Part shown: one piece after another, positions 35,133 through 44,369 of the stretch
Position numbering within the stretch: the first letter of the stretch is position 1
How the letters are laid out: every line of letters starts with the position of its first letter
From: CAWKKW01 sp963850345
GTDB taxonomy: Bacteria; Acidobacteriota; Terriglobia; Terriglobales; Acidobacteriaceae
Direction of reading: 5' to 3'
DNA length: 64,000 nucleotides
Assembly: GCA_963850345.1 (NCBI GenBank)
Contig: CAWKKW010000005.1
Span: 496,001 to 560,000, forward strand
The notes under the pieces: generated by a model
Databases searched by the model: none
Seen by the model: only the letters and a program-made list of their open reading frames with translations
What the model was told of the DNA's origin: nothing
Made by a program: the position numbers and the translations under genes

Positions 35133-35459
35133 ATACGTCGCTCTCATCGTTGACTCAGAGAAGCGAGCGGCGGATCGAGTCCGATCGTTCAGATGATTGA
35201 ATGTCGGGAAGAAGGGTGAAGCAGATCGTCGGCTTGCTCTGAGTGTACGCGCGGGGCCGGTTCAGCTTTCGCCTTCTCGTTTCCACGCTTGTTGGTTGCC
35301 GATTCGCTAAGCGGGCGCACATTGGCGTGCTTTGTTGCGTGACCTGGATGATCGAGTGAACGAGATCGACAACGGGTGATCAGTGCGAAGGCCGTCTATT
35401 TCTGAGTGCCGCGAAAGGCCGCTGCCTTCCTTCAGACACGCTCTGCGAGCAGTCTCGCG

Positions 35460-36218
35460 TCAGTTTGCGATCCTGCAGCGGACATCATGCTCTTCCAGCA
35501 TCTTGCGGAATTCCGCAGCAACCCCGACGTCGGTGATGATCTCATCTATATCAGAAAGTGGGGCAACATGAATCATTGCGTCCCTCCCGAACTTCGAGTG
35601 GTCCGCTACGATGACCACTTGACGAGCTGCCTTGATCATCGCACGCAGCGACTCGACGATGAGGCTGTTGGAGTCGCTTATGCCGGCTGCCGTGATCCCT
35701 CGAATTCCCATGATCAGCAGGTCCGCCGAAACACTATGTAACATCCGCTCGCAGATCGGTCCCAGTTGAACTCCTAAGCGGGGATAAAGATATCCGCCCG
35801 TAAGCGTGACCTCGATCGCCTTACTATCCCAAAACACCTGCGCAACGGGTATCGAATTTGTTACGACTTGCAGAGACTTGCTGAGCAGCCTGTGAGCCAC
35901 CTCCACTACCGTCGAGCCGCCTCCCAGGATGACCGTCTGTCCGTTTTCTACGAGATCGGACGCCGCCCTGCCGATTGCGATCTTCTCATCATGAAGGCTG
36001 CCAGAGAGTCTACTGAAGTCCATCACTTCATCACGAATTTGGAGCGAAATGGCACCGCCATGAACTCTCCTGAGAATCCCCATGCGCTCAAGCTCAACCA
36101 GGTCGCGACGGATGCTGGATTTGGACGCTCCGAATTGCTCACATAAGGTCTCAAACGTCAGGAACTCCTGCTTGGCGAACTCCTCCTTCACCTTCAATAA
36201 GCGCTCGGCCTGTCTCAT
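35460..36218 (-). CDS. DeoR-family transcriptional regulator of sugar catabolism
   Basis: A 252-residue repressor. The N-terminal winged helix-turn-helix reads KEEFAKQEFLTFETLCEQFGASKSSIRRDLVELERMGILRRVHGGA, the classic DeoR block. The C-terminal DeoR sensor domain (ISOCOT fold) has NGQTVILGGGSTVVEVA, TNSIPVAQVF and ADHSKFGRDAMIHVAPLSDIDEIITD, expected to bind a phosphorylated sugar. Starts at ATG (MRQAERLLKVK); a TTG 12 codons earlier is also open. It lies between the TonB receptor and the aldolase-kinase genes on the same strand, so it probably controls both, using sites such as the repeats at 35.1 kb. Confidence 0.9.
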   Translation of the reverse strand: MRQAERLLKVKEEFAKQEFLTFETLCEQFGASKSSIRRDLVELERMGILRRVHGGAISLQIRDEVMDFSRLSGSLHDEKIAIGRAASDLVENGQTVILGGGSTVVEVAHRLLSKSLQVVTNSIPVAQVFWDSKAIEVTLTGGYLYPRLGVQLGPICERMLHSVSADLLIMGIRGITAAGISDSNSLIVESLRAMIKAARQVVIVADHSKFGRDAMIHVAPLSDIDEIITDVGVAAEFRKMLEEHDVRCRIAN

Positions 36219-36459
36219 ATGCTTGATAATACGGTGCGACTTCCTGAGAATCAACGCATAACAGCCTGTAGAGTCGCCCTTCTAACAGGGGATGTCTTTT
36301 AGCAACCAACCAACGCGAGCAACTGCTAACCAAATCTGCGCCTGCAATGAACTCTGCTGTCGAGTGTCAATCGCTCCTCGAAACTTCATACCTTTCTCAA
36401 GTTAAGTCACAATTGCGCAATCGGAATCATCTCCAGCTTGGGTCCACAGTTCCAAAGCG

Positions 36460-39400
36460 TTAAAACACGATCTTGACCGCTAACTGAATCTGGCGTGGGA
36501 GATTGGCTTGGGAAGATATGTTTCCGGTATTGCCGTCTCCTAAGTAGAAGTCCGGAAAACCGAACTGAGGGTGATTGAAGACATTGAATGCTTCCGCACG
36601 GAATTCCGACGTTACCCTCTCGAATATCTTGAAGTTCTTGATCCCGGATAGGTCCGTATTGAAAACTCCCGGTGCCCGCAGGCTGCCAAAGATTCTGGGC
36701 AGGTTGCCGTAGGTGAAGGGTCCGGGATCGGAAAAGCTTGCCACGTTGAAATAGCCATTCAACTTGTTCTTTGCAGGGCCAGGTCGAACCGTCTGGCCGC
36801 CGTTGTAATTTGCAAATTGGAAGTTGCCATTGTTGTGTAACTGGTTGTTGGCCATGAGGACTGTGAATGGCGATCCACTCTGCAAACTCACGATGGTGTT
36901 GATCTGCCATCCTCCTAAAATTCTGTCGGCAAATCCATTCTTGTTGAAGAAAGTCTTCTTGTGACCGAATGGCAGCTCGTAAGTAGAACTGATGGACGTC
37001 AGCTTAGGAATGTCGAAATCGGATAAGGTGCGGTTTGCCTTGATATTGTCCCAATCCTGAGTAGTTGGCTCGAAGAACGCTCCTCCCTGAAATCCGCTTT
37101 GCGAGGAAAGAAGATTGTCCATGAGTTTGGACCAGGTGAATGCGAACAGGAATGACAAACCACTGGAGTACCGTTTTTCTAACTTAACCTGAAGTGCGTT
37201 GTAACTCGAGGCCCCGAATGTGGTCGTGCCTCCGATGGTCACCCCAGTGAATTGAGGATAGGGAAGAAGTAGCTGTTCGCGAGCGATAGTAGGTCCGCTC
37301 AGCGCTCCATTAGTAACTACTCCATAGAATGGATTGGGCACTTGTTGTAAGAGCGCCGGCCCCATCGACAGATACTGGTCGGGTAACTGGTTGGCGTTCT
37401 GATCGGCTAATAGGTGAACGCTATGATTGCCCGCGTATGCAATGTCGAGCACCACGTTATGACCAAGAATCTGTTGCAGATCCAGGTTCCATTGCTCCGC
37501 ATAGGGAGTCTTTCGGTTTCGCGGCGAACCGACCACATACTGTCCGAGACTCGTGGCAAGGCCCATGGAGTTCCCACTGGGTTCAATGAATCCCTGCGGA
37601 AATGGGTTGGAGAGGGTATTCAATGGAGTCGCACCGTCCAAGGTCGTCACTTCGGTCGTGGTCGCCAGGAATCCGGTGTTTGGCACCGCATTGCCATTGA
37701 AACCTGCGCCGGTAATCGGACCATAAAAGATTCCAAAGCCTCCGCGGACCACGGTATTCGCTAGCGCGGAATAAGCGAAGCCAAGCCGCGGTGCGAAGTC
37801 CTTCTTTTCGGAATCGAACATGGTGTTCGACAGGCCGTTCTTGCCCGGATACTCCAGGCCGCCGACCAGGTTCAGCCCGGGAACTGTAACGGAAGAGGCA
37901 ACGGTTGGGTTGAAGTCCGCGATGCGGTTGAATCGTTCCACGAAAGGCCGGTTGTAGTCGTAACGAACGCCCAGATTAAGCGTGAGTTTGGAATTGACCT
38001 TCCAGTCGTCCTGAACATAACCGCCGAACCACTGGTAGTGGAGAATTTGGTCGGGTCCGATAGTAAGTGAGCCGCCGGCTGGAGTTCCCGCCAGCTCTGA
38101 GGCAAAACCGTATCCGGTTGTCTGGCCCGGAGTGCCGAAGATCGCGTCGGGTCCCTGTGTGAACCCCTGTGTAAAGCTAAAGCTCGGTCCCGATGGTAGG
38201 TAGCGTGCTGTGCCCAGGGTGCCGAGACCGACGTTCGCTCCAAATTTGATGTTATGTTTCGCTAACTCCTTAGTCACATTGAAATAGTCATAGTAAGTCT
38301 GGTAGGCGTCGCGCAGAATATAGCATCCTCCACCCAACCCCGTTTCCCCTTGCGTTCCTATGGTTGGAAAGCACGGCGGGTGCTGTGCGGCAAGGCCGGT
38401 GAAGTACGAGGGTAATCCTAACTTGGCCGGATCGAAGCCATTCCCCGGAAGAGAGCGGTCAATGATATAGCGGATGAAGCTGGTGTTGAGCTCCAGAACT
38501 AGTGAGGAGGAGACAACGTCGGTTAGCCCAACGGTAGCCTGAGTTTGATGGTAGGTGTCGAGCTTCGCATTGGGATTCGAAATCAGTAACTGCGGCGTAG
38601 CATTCCCGAAGAGATTCGCGTAAGGCTGTGAGGCCCGAGCTTGCGATACCCGGCCAAACAACTTCAGTGCGTCCGAGAGCGAGTGATCAATTCTCACTGA
38701 AAACTCATCTTTGATATTGATTGCCGGACTCTTACTGATGAAGTTATTTGCTCCATTCAAGCCGGTACCCGGCGTATTCGGCAGAGGATAGTAGGCAATC
38801 AGTGCCTGGGCTACCGGATCGATGTTGGTGATCTTGTTCCCGGGATACTGATCTCTTATGTAGTGACCAGGGTTACTCGGGTCGGGCCGGGTGCTATACG
38901 GGTTATAGATGGGAATTACTTTACCCGTAACCTGATCCAGCGTTTGGGAGAAGTCCCCCTGCCGCTGAAGCACCGTAGGCACGGTAGTCTCGAACAGGCC
39001 GGCATTGGTCTGACGGAAGCCTTCGTAGTTACCGAAGAAAAACGTCTTATTGCGGAAGATAGGCCCGCCAATGGTTCCTCCAAATTGATTGAATTTGAAG
39101 ACACCCTTGGGGATTCCGAACCGGTCGGAGAAAAAGTCATTCGCGGTCAACTTATCGCTGCGATAAAACTCATAAGCCGAGCCATGGAGTGTGTTAGCGC
39201 CCGTCTTGGTGACCACGTTGATGATGCCGCCGGCCGCGTTGGAAAACTCGGCACTAAAGTTATTGGTTTGAACCTTGTATTCCTGGACGAGATCGATACT
39301 CGGAAAGTACCCGGGCCCATTGAAGGCGGGCTCCGTGTTCATGCCACCGTCGAGCAGAAACAGATTCTGATTTGGCCGGGCTCCGTTGATGGAGACTGCC

Positions 39401-39981
39401 TGGTCGGAATACTCGTCGAACGCGGTGTGAGTGAATCCCGGAGGTGCCAGCACCCCAGGGACAAGGGCTGCGAAGCTGTAGCTGTTGCGTCCATTCGTAG
39501 GCAGGTCTGTGACCTCCTGGTTGTCAATGACCTGACCGAGCGAAGAGGTCTGCGTTTCCAGTGGAGGGGGAACATCTGTAACGGTGACGGACTCGGACGC
39601 CTGTCCCACCTGAAGGGGAGCATCTATTTTGAGGGCCAGTCCCACGTCCATGTGAACCGTCTCCTGGATGTACTGCCGAAAGCCGGATGCTTTGATCGTG
39701 AGGGTATAGTCACCGGGCGGCAAAACTGAGTAGGAGTAGTAACCCTGCTGATTGGAAGTCGCCGTTCGAGCTTCGGCCGTAGCCTTGTTGACTAAGGTCG
39801 TCGTGGCATTCGGAATGATGTTTCCTGAAGGATCCGTCACAAGCCCTGTCAATGATCCGGACGCACTTTGAGCAATCGAGAGAGAGGCGGTACCGGCGGA
39901 GCAGAGGAAGCAGAGTGCCAGGATTGCTCTTAAAAGGGACGGCCTCGCGGTCAAGCGCAGGGTGGTGATCTTCAGTGCCAT
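36460..39981 (-). CDS. TonB-dependent receptor, Oar-like, with CarboxypepD_reg domain
   Basis: A 1173-residue outer-membrane transporter of the large acidobacterial group. Signal peptide (to about residue 38), then a carboxypeptidase-regulatory-like beta-sandwich (SLTGLVTDPSGNIIPNATTTLVN ... GYYSYSVLPPGDYTLTIKASGF), a plug domain (QVIDNQEVTDLPTNGRNSYSFAALVPGV, SINGARPNQNLFLLDGG), and a long beta-barrel ending in IQLAVKIVF with terminal Phe. The ATG has GGAGG four bases upstream and a strong promoter further up. The linked ABC importer and glycosidases suggest uptake of an oligosaccharide or glycoside. No partner SusD is present, as usual in this phylum. Confidence 0.92.
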   Translation of the reverse strand: MALKITTLRLTARPSLLRAILALCFLCSAGTASLSIAQSASGSLTGLVTDPSGNIIPNATTTLVNKATAEARTATSNQQGYYSYSVLPPGDYTLTIKASGFRQYIQETVHMDVGLALKIDAPLQVGQASESVTVTDVPPPLETQTSSLGQVIDNQEVTDLPTNGRNSYSFAALVPGVLAPPGFTHTAFDEYSDQAVSINGARPNQNLFLLDGGMNTEPAFNGPGYFPSIDLVQEYKVQTNNFSAEFSNAAGGIINVVTKTGANTLHGSAYEFYRSDKLTANDFFSDRFGIPKGVFKFNQFGGTIGGPIFRNKTFFFGNYEGFRQTNAGLFETTVPTVLQRQGDFSQTLDQVTGKVIPIYNPYSTRPDPSNPGHYIRDQYPGNKITNIDPVAQALIAYYPLPNTPGTGLNGANNFISKSPAINIKDEFSVRIDHSLSDALKLFGRVSQARASQPYANLFGNATPQLLISNPNAKLDTYHQTQATVGLTDVVSSSLVLELNTSFIRYIIDRSLPGNGFDPAKLGLPSYFTGLAAQHPPCFPTIGTQGETGLGGGCYILRDAYQTYYDYFNVTKELAKHNIKFGANVGLGTLGTARYLPSGPSFSFTQGFTQGPDAIFGTPGQTTGYGFASELAGTPAGGSLTIGPDQILHYQWFGGYVQDDWKVNSKLTLNLGVRYDYNRPFVERFNRIADFNPTVASSVTVPGLNLVGGLEYPGKNGLSNTMFDSEKKDFAPRLGFAYSALANTVVRGGFGIFYGPITGAGFNGNAVPNTGFLATTTEVTTLDGATPLNTLSNPFPQGFIEPSGNSMGLATSLGQYVVGSPRNRKTPYAEQWNLDLQQILGHNVVLDIAYAGNHSVHLLADQNANQLPDQYLSMGPALLQQVPNPFYGVVTNGALSGPTIAREQLLLPYPQFTGVTIGGTTTFGASSYNALQVKLEKRYSSGLSFLFAFTWSKLMDNLLSSQSGFQGGAFFEPTTQDWDNIKANRTLSDFDIPKLTSISSTYELPFGHKKTFFNKNGFADRILGGWQINTIVSLQSGSPFTVLMANNQLHNNGNFQFANYNGGQTVRPGPAKNKLNGYFNVASFSDPGPFTYGNLPRIFGSLRAPGVFNTDLSGIKNFKIFERVTSEFRAEAFNVFNHPQFGFPDFYLGDGNTGNISSQANLPRQIQLAVKIVF

Positions 39982-40086
39982 GGATCCTCCATCTAGGCAT
40001 GCGGGTTAGAACACATGCGGGGAACGCATTTCTTTTCTTATTTTGGATAGCGACGACTCATTACGAATTCTTTTGAGTCAACGTGG

Positions 40087-40131
40087 AATATAGCGACCGC
40101 AATTTCGACTGTCAAGGGAACAAATTCCCTT
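40087..40131 (-). promoter_or_regulatory. Strong promoter and palindrome upstream of the TonB receptor
   Basis: Minus strand: TTGACA (40115-40110), exactly 17 bases, TATATT (40092-40087), a near-consensus housekeeping promoter ~105 bases before the receptor ATG. The palindrome AAGGGAATTTGTTCCCTT (40131-40114) overlaps the -35, as a repressor site would. A second inverted pair GACTCA/TGAGTC with a 13-base spacer lies just downstream of the -10 (about 40055-40081). It fills most of the 341-base gap to the divergent GH116 gene, which has a strong AAGGAGGGG ribosome site but no clear promoter of its own. Confidence 0.7.
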
Positions 40132-40322
40132 CGGTAGAGAGGCCCGTGTGGCCCTCTCCTGTGTCTTCGCGGCGTTGGCAACTCGCTATGGTGGCGCAAT
40201 TTGGAATATAGTGAAGCGGCGGCTGATAAGGGCGAGATGAGACACCAGGAGCGGCGGCCAAGCCTTGTCTTCCAGATGAGTCACAAGCCGCGGAGCTCGT
40301 TCGCACTGAATCAAGGAGGGGT

Positions 40323-43055
40323 ATGGCGAAGAAGGATCGGCTTCCACGGCGAGAGTTTCTCAAGCAGGCAGCAGGGGTAGTAGGAGCGGCGACACAGTTG
40401 GGCGCGTGGCCGGCTTCGGCAGAGGTTCGCGGCAGCGCGAGCCACTCGGAGCAAAAGATTGCGAACGCCCCGCAGCATGGAGAGATAGCTTTTCCGCGCA
40501 CCTTTGCCGGGCGGCAGTTGAAGATGATTGCCTTTCCGCTCGGTGGGGTGGGTGCGGGAAGTCTGAGCCTCGGGGGCCGAGGGCAGCTTCGAGATTGGGA
40601 GATCTTCAACCGCCCAAACAAGGGCTATTCGCCTGCCTACGCCTTTCCGGCAATCTGGGCACAGGTGGGCAACGAGAAGCCAGTTGCTCATGTGTTGGAA
40701 GCACGGATACTTCCGCCGTATGAGGGACAGGACGGATTAGGCGCGAGAAACTCGCCAGGACTAAGCCGATTGGATTCCGCCAAGTTCACCGCCCAGTTCC
40801 CTCTTGCACACCTTGAATTCGAGCATCGCAATCTTCCGGTCAAGGTGGAGCTGGAGGCGTTCTCTCCCTTCATTCCTCACGAGCCGGATGACTCGGGATT
40901 GCCGGTCGCCATTCTGCGATACCGCGTGACCAACACGGCGCGCGCGGCTGCTAAGGTCAGCATTGCGTATTCGATCGACAATCCGGTGGCGTACCCTGGG
41001 CCGGCTGCCGATCCTGATAAACGCGTCAACAGATACGAAACTGCTGGCGAACTTAGCGGGTTGTTGATGACCAACCCAGGGTTGAGCTCAGACGATCCGA
41101 TGCAGGGAAGCTTCGTGCTTGGATGCGTGCACGAAGTGGGTGCCGAAGAGACGCACTGGCGCGGATGGCCGAAGGGACCCTGGTGGAATTCACCACTTCT
41201 TTTCTGGGATGCCTTCTCAGCCGCAGGAAAGCTCGAGCCGGAGCCGGACCCCTACAACACGGTCGGCGCTTTGAGCTTGCAGCGAACGATCGGTCCCGGC
41301 GAGTCGGGCACCTTCACGTTTGTGCTGGCGTGGCATTTTCCAAATCGCACCCCCGACTGGTGCGGATGGATAGCACCAGAAGCCAAGGGGAAGACAGTCA
41401 TCGGCAACTTCTATGCCACGCGTTTCAAGGATGCGTGGGAGGCCGCTGCATATACGGTAAAAAATCTCGACCGGCTCGAAGCCAGGACTAAGCTCTTCGC
41501 CAAGACTCTGCGCGAAAGCACATTGCCGGCGGTGGTGAAGGAAGCGGCAAGCGCAAATCTATCTACGCTGGTTTCGACTACCTGCTTTCGGACGGCGGAC
41601 GGGGAGTTCCACGGTTTCGAAGGCAGCGACGACACGCGCGGCTGCTGTCACGGAAACTGCACCCATGTATGGAACTACGAAACAGCCACTACGTTTCTAT
41701 TTCCATCTTTTGCGCGGTCGCTGCGCAAGGCTTCGTTCGGCTATTCGCTCGATGACCAGGGAGCGATGCGGGCCCGCCAGGATTTACCGGACGGCGAGAG
41801 GCGCGATGAGATCGCGGCGACCGACGGGCAGATGGGACAGATACTTCACGCCTATCTCGACTGGAAACTTTCAGGCGATCGGGAATGGTTGAAGTCGATG
41901 TGGCCTCGAATCAAGAAGGCGATGGAGTTCGCCTGGGTTTCCGGCGGTTGGGACCCGCAGAAGTCGGGCGTGCTCGAGGGCGTTCAAAACAACACGTATG
42001 ACGTCGCATTCTTCGGGCCCAATCCGCTCTGCGGCATTTACTATCTCGGCGCACTGCGCGCGGCGGAAGAGATGGCCAGGACCGTCGGCGATCAGACGAG
42101 CGCGAACGAATACCGACATATCTTCGAACGTGGAAGTAAGTGGATCGACGCAAATCTGTTCAACGGGGAGTTCTACATCCAGCAGATCAAGGGTTTTCAC
42201 ATGGATCAGATCTCGCCCATACTCCGGATCGGAGTCAGTGGGGGAGAGTCTCCGGAGAAGCCCGAATATCAGGTAGGCGAGGGATGCCTCATCGATCAAC
42301 TCATGGGTCAGTACCTGGCCACAACGGCGGGTTTAGGCCCGCTCGTATCTGAGGATCGCATTCGGAAGACACTTACATCGATCTATCAATATAACTACAA
42401 GCGAACCCTGAACGAGCATAACAATGTGGAACGGACCTTCGCACTCAACGATGAGGCGGCGATGGTTATTTGCGATTACGGCAAAGCGACGCGACCTCGG
42501 ATTCCATTTCCCTATTTCGCCGAAGTAATGACGGGCTTTGAACACTCGACCGCCGCGCTGATGATCTATTCGGGCATGGTGAATGAGGGAATCGAGTGCA
42601 TTGGAAATATTCGCGCACGCTACGATGGAGAGAAACGCAACCCGTGGGATGAGGCGGAATGCGGACACCACTATGCGCGCGCGATGGCATCGTGGACTAG
42701 CTTGGTCGCGACGAGTGGCTTTCACTATGACGGGGAGTCCGGCCACGTCGTCGCTGTGCCCGCAGTCGACCACAGCAACTTTCAGAGTTTCTGGGCGACC
42801 GGCACCGGATGGGGAACATTCGCGTACTCTGCTGCGACCAGCGGCGGAAGACGTTTTCGGCTGGAGGTGCTGATGGGTACGCTTCCCTGCACGTCGTTTG
42901 ATGTGGCAGGCCGTGGCTCGTCCGCCAAGGTTTCCATCAACGACGCGCCTGTCCCTCATACCGCGAAAGCCAATTCCAATCGCGGCACACTGGTGCGGTT
43001 GGAGTCATCAAAGGTCCTCACGGAGGGCCAACACCTAATCATCGAGGTTGGATGA
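40323..43055 (+). CDS. Tat-exported GH116 glycosidase (glucosylceramidase-like)
   Basis: A 910-residue enzyme of the GBA2/GH116 family (beta-glucosidase, beta-xylosidase or glucosylceramidase activities). The N-terminus has a twin-arginine signal (LPRREFLKQAAGVVGAA), so it folds in the cytoplasm before export. The N-terminal beta-sandwich runs IAFPLGGVGAGSLSLGGRGQLRDWEIFNRPNKG; the catalytic (alpha/alpha)6 domain has GCCHGNCTHVWNYE (residues 440-453), EGVQNNTYDVAFFGPNP (Glu552, Asp560) and FAEVMTGFEHSTAALMI. I infer Glu552 as nucleophile and an Asp about 160 residues later (D710 or D718) as acid/base. Three Cys and two His cluster in the first block. Overlaps a G3E GTPase gene by 4 bases. Confidence 0.9.
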   Translation: MAKKDRLPRREFLKQAAGVVGAATQLGAWPASAEVRGSASHSEQKIANAPQHGEIAFPRTFAGRQLKMIAFPLGGVGAGSLSLGGRGQLRDWEIFNRPNKGYSPAYAFPAIWAQVGNEKPVAHVLEARILPPYEGQDGLGARNSPGLSRLDSAKFTAQFPLAHLEFEHRNLPVKVELEAFSPFIPHEPDDSGLPVAILRYRVTNTARAAAKVSIAYSIDNPVAYPGPAADPDKRVNRYETAGELSGLLMTNPGLSSDDPMQGSFVLGCVHEVGAEETHWRGWPKGPWWNSPLLFWDAFSAAGKLEPEPDPYNTVGALSLQRTIGPGESGTFTFVLAWHFPNRTPDWCGWIAPEAKGKTVIGNFYATRFKDAWEAAAYTVKNLDRLEARTKLFAKTLRESTLPAVVKEAASANLSTLVSTTCFRTADGEFHGFEGSDDTRGCCHGNCTHVWNYETATTFLFPSFARSLRKASFGYSLDDQGAMRARQDLPDGERRDEIAATDGQMGQILHAYLDWKLSGDREWLKSMWPRIKKAMEFAWVSGGWDPQKSGVLEGVQNNTYDVAFFGPNPLCGIYYLGALRAAEEMARTVGDQTSANEYRHIFERGSKWIDANLFNGEFYIQQIKGFHMDQISPILRIGVSGGESPEKPEYQVGEGCLIDQLMGQYLATTAGLGPLVSEDRIRKTLTSIYQYNYKRTLNEHNNVERTFALNDEAAMVICDYGKATRPRIPFPYFAEVMTGFEHSTAALMIYSGMVNEGIECIGNIRARYDGEKRNPWDEAECGHHYARAMASWTSLVATSGFHYDGESGHVVAVPAVDHSNFQSFWATGTGWGTFAYSAATSGGRRFRLEVLMGTLPCTSFDVAGRGSSAKVSINDAPVPHTAKANSNRGTLVRLESSKVLTEGQHLIIEVG

Positions 43056-44134
43056 TGGGGCTTGAGAGCCGACTCACGAAGCCGTGGATTGTCGTAGTGG
43101 GCGGCTTTCTCGGCGCAGGAAAGACCACACTGCTGCTCGCGGCTGCGAAAGAGCTTGGAAGAAGGGGATTGCGCACGGCGCTGATTCTGAACGACCAGGG
43201 AGAAGCTCTCGTCGACACGGAGTATGCGGCGCTGCATGGCATTCCGCACGGCGAGGTGACCGGTGGCTGTTTCTGCTGCCGATTTTCTGACCTGATGAAC
43301 GTGATGGAAGCATTGCGTTCGCATTCGCCAGACGTGATCTTTGCAGAGCCAGTTGGCAGCTGCACGGACATCTCCGCGACGATTCTGCATCCTCTACACG
43401 AATCGAATGACGCCTATCGCCTCGCCCCTTTCACGGTTCTCGTCGATCCTGCGCGGGCGGCACTGTTGCTTGCACCGGATGCCGACGCAAACATGAGCTT
43501 TCTGTTCCGAAATCAACTGCAAGAGGCGGACCTGGTTTGTTTGACTAAGGCCGATCTCTATCCGAATCCGCCGGAGATCGAAAACGTAACAGTGAGACAG
43601 ATCAGTGCGAAGACTGGAGACGGAGTGGCCGCGTGGCTGGACGAAGTGCTGGCGGGTGAAGCAACCGCCGGACGTACGATTCTCGATATTGATTACGAGC
43701 GCTATGCACGAGCAGAGGCCGCGTTGGCGTGGCTGAACCTGAGCGTCAATATCAAGGTTGAAGAGCCGTTGATGTCCGCGGCACTCATTGGTCCGTTTCT
43801 TGATCGACTGGACGCGAAGTTCACGGCTGCGGGCATATCGATTGTGCATTTAAAAGCGATCGTGCGGTCAATCCATGGTTTTCTCAAGGTCGCGATCTGC
43901 GCAAATGGGCAGCCGCCGACCGTCGAAGGCGATCTCAGTGCATCTCCGGCACACGAGCATTCCCTGACTCTGAATCTTCGCGTGGTCGGAAGCGATACCG
44001 AAGTTCAAGCGATTGTGGAGCGAGAGTTGGAAGGATTCGGTGGAGAGCTGACTGAGTTGAAGATTCGATGTTTTCATCCAGCCGCTCCAAAGCCGGAAAG
44101 GCGCGTTGCTGCATTCACTCTCGAAAGCGACTGA
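43052..44134 (+). CDS. G3E-family (CobW/HypB-like) GTPase, probable metal chaperone
   Basis: A 360-residue GTPase of the group that delivers metals (Zn, Co, Ni) to apo-enzymes or cofactors. P-loop GGFLGAGKTT (17-26); metal motif CxCC in TGGCFCCRF (C73, C75, C76); EPVGSCTD (switch region); base-recognition LTKAD. The C-terminal domain (from ~225) differs from standard CobW_C. It starts within the stop of the GH116 gene (ATGATG), so the two are co-translated. No cobalamin, urease or hydrogenase genes are nearby. I infer a chaperone role for the neighbouring exported glycosidase or another enzyme; the target is not shown. Confidence 0.88.
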   Translation: MMGLESRLTKPWIVVVGGFLGAGKTTLLLAAAKELGRRGLRTALILNDQGEALVDTEYAALHGIPHGEVTGGCFCCRFSDLMNVMEALRSHSPDVIFAEPVGSCTDISATILHPLHESNDAYRLAPFTVLVDPARAALLLAPDADANMSFLFRNQLQEADLVCLTKADLYPNPPEIENVTVRQISAKTGDGVAAWLDEVLAGEATAGRTILDIDYERYARAEAALAWLNLSVNIKVEEPLMSAALIGPFLDRLDAKFTAAGISIVHLKAIVRSIHGFLKVAICANGQPPTVEGDLSASPAHEHSLTLNLRVVGSDTEVQAIVERELEGFGGELTELKIRCFHPAAPKPERRVAAFTLESD

Positions 44135-44369
44135 TAGGGTGCATCGTCGCGGCCAGATGGAAGTTGAAAGGCACAGGGCCGGGTGACTCATGTGCGAGCA
44201 GCGTGTGTGTAGCCGCGAGCCGCAACAGGGCCTTGAGGTTGACATCCGCTTCGTCTGTCAAATGCAACCTGTGGCCAAGTGGACTAACGCGAGCAGGAGA
44301 GTACCCCCGGCGAGGGAGGTTCCTCTTCTGTGTCCAGACAGCAAGTTGCTCCTGCCTGGTAGTTCCCTG

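Noticed and set aside
39339..39623. Frames inside the TonB receptor on either strand
   Set aside because: Shadow frames of a well-supported 1173-residue gene.
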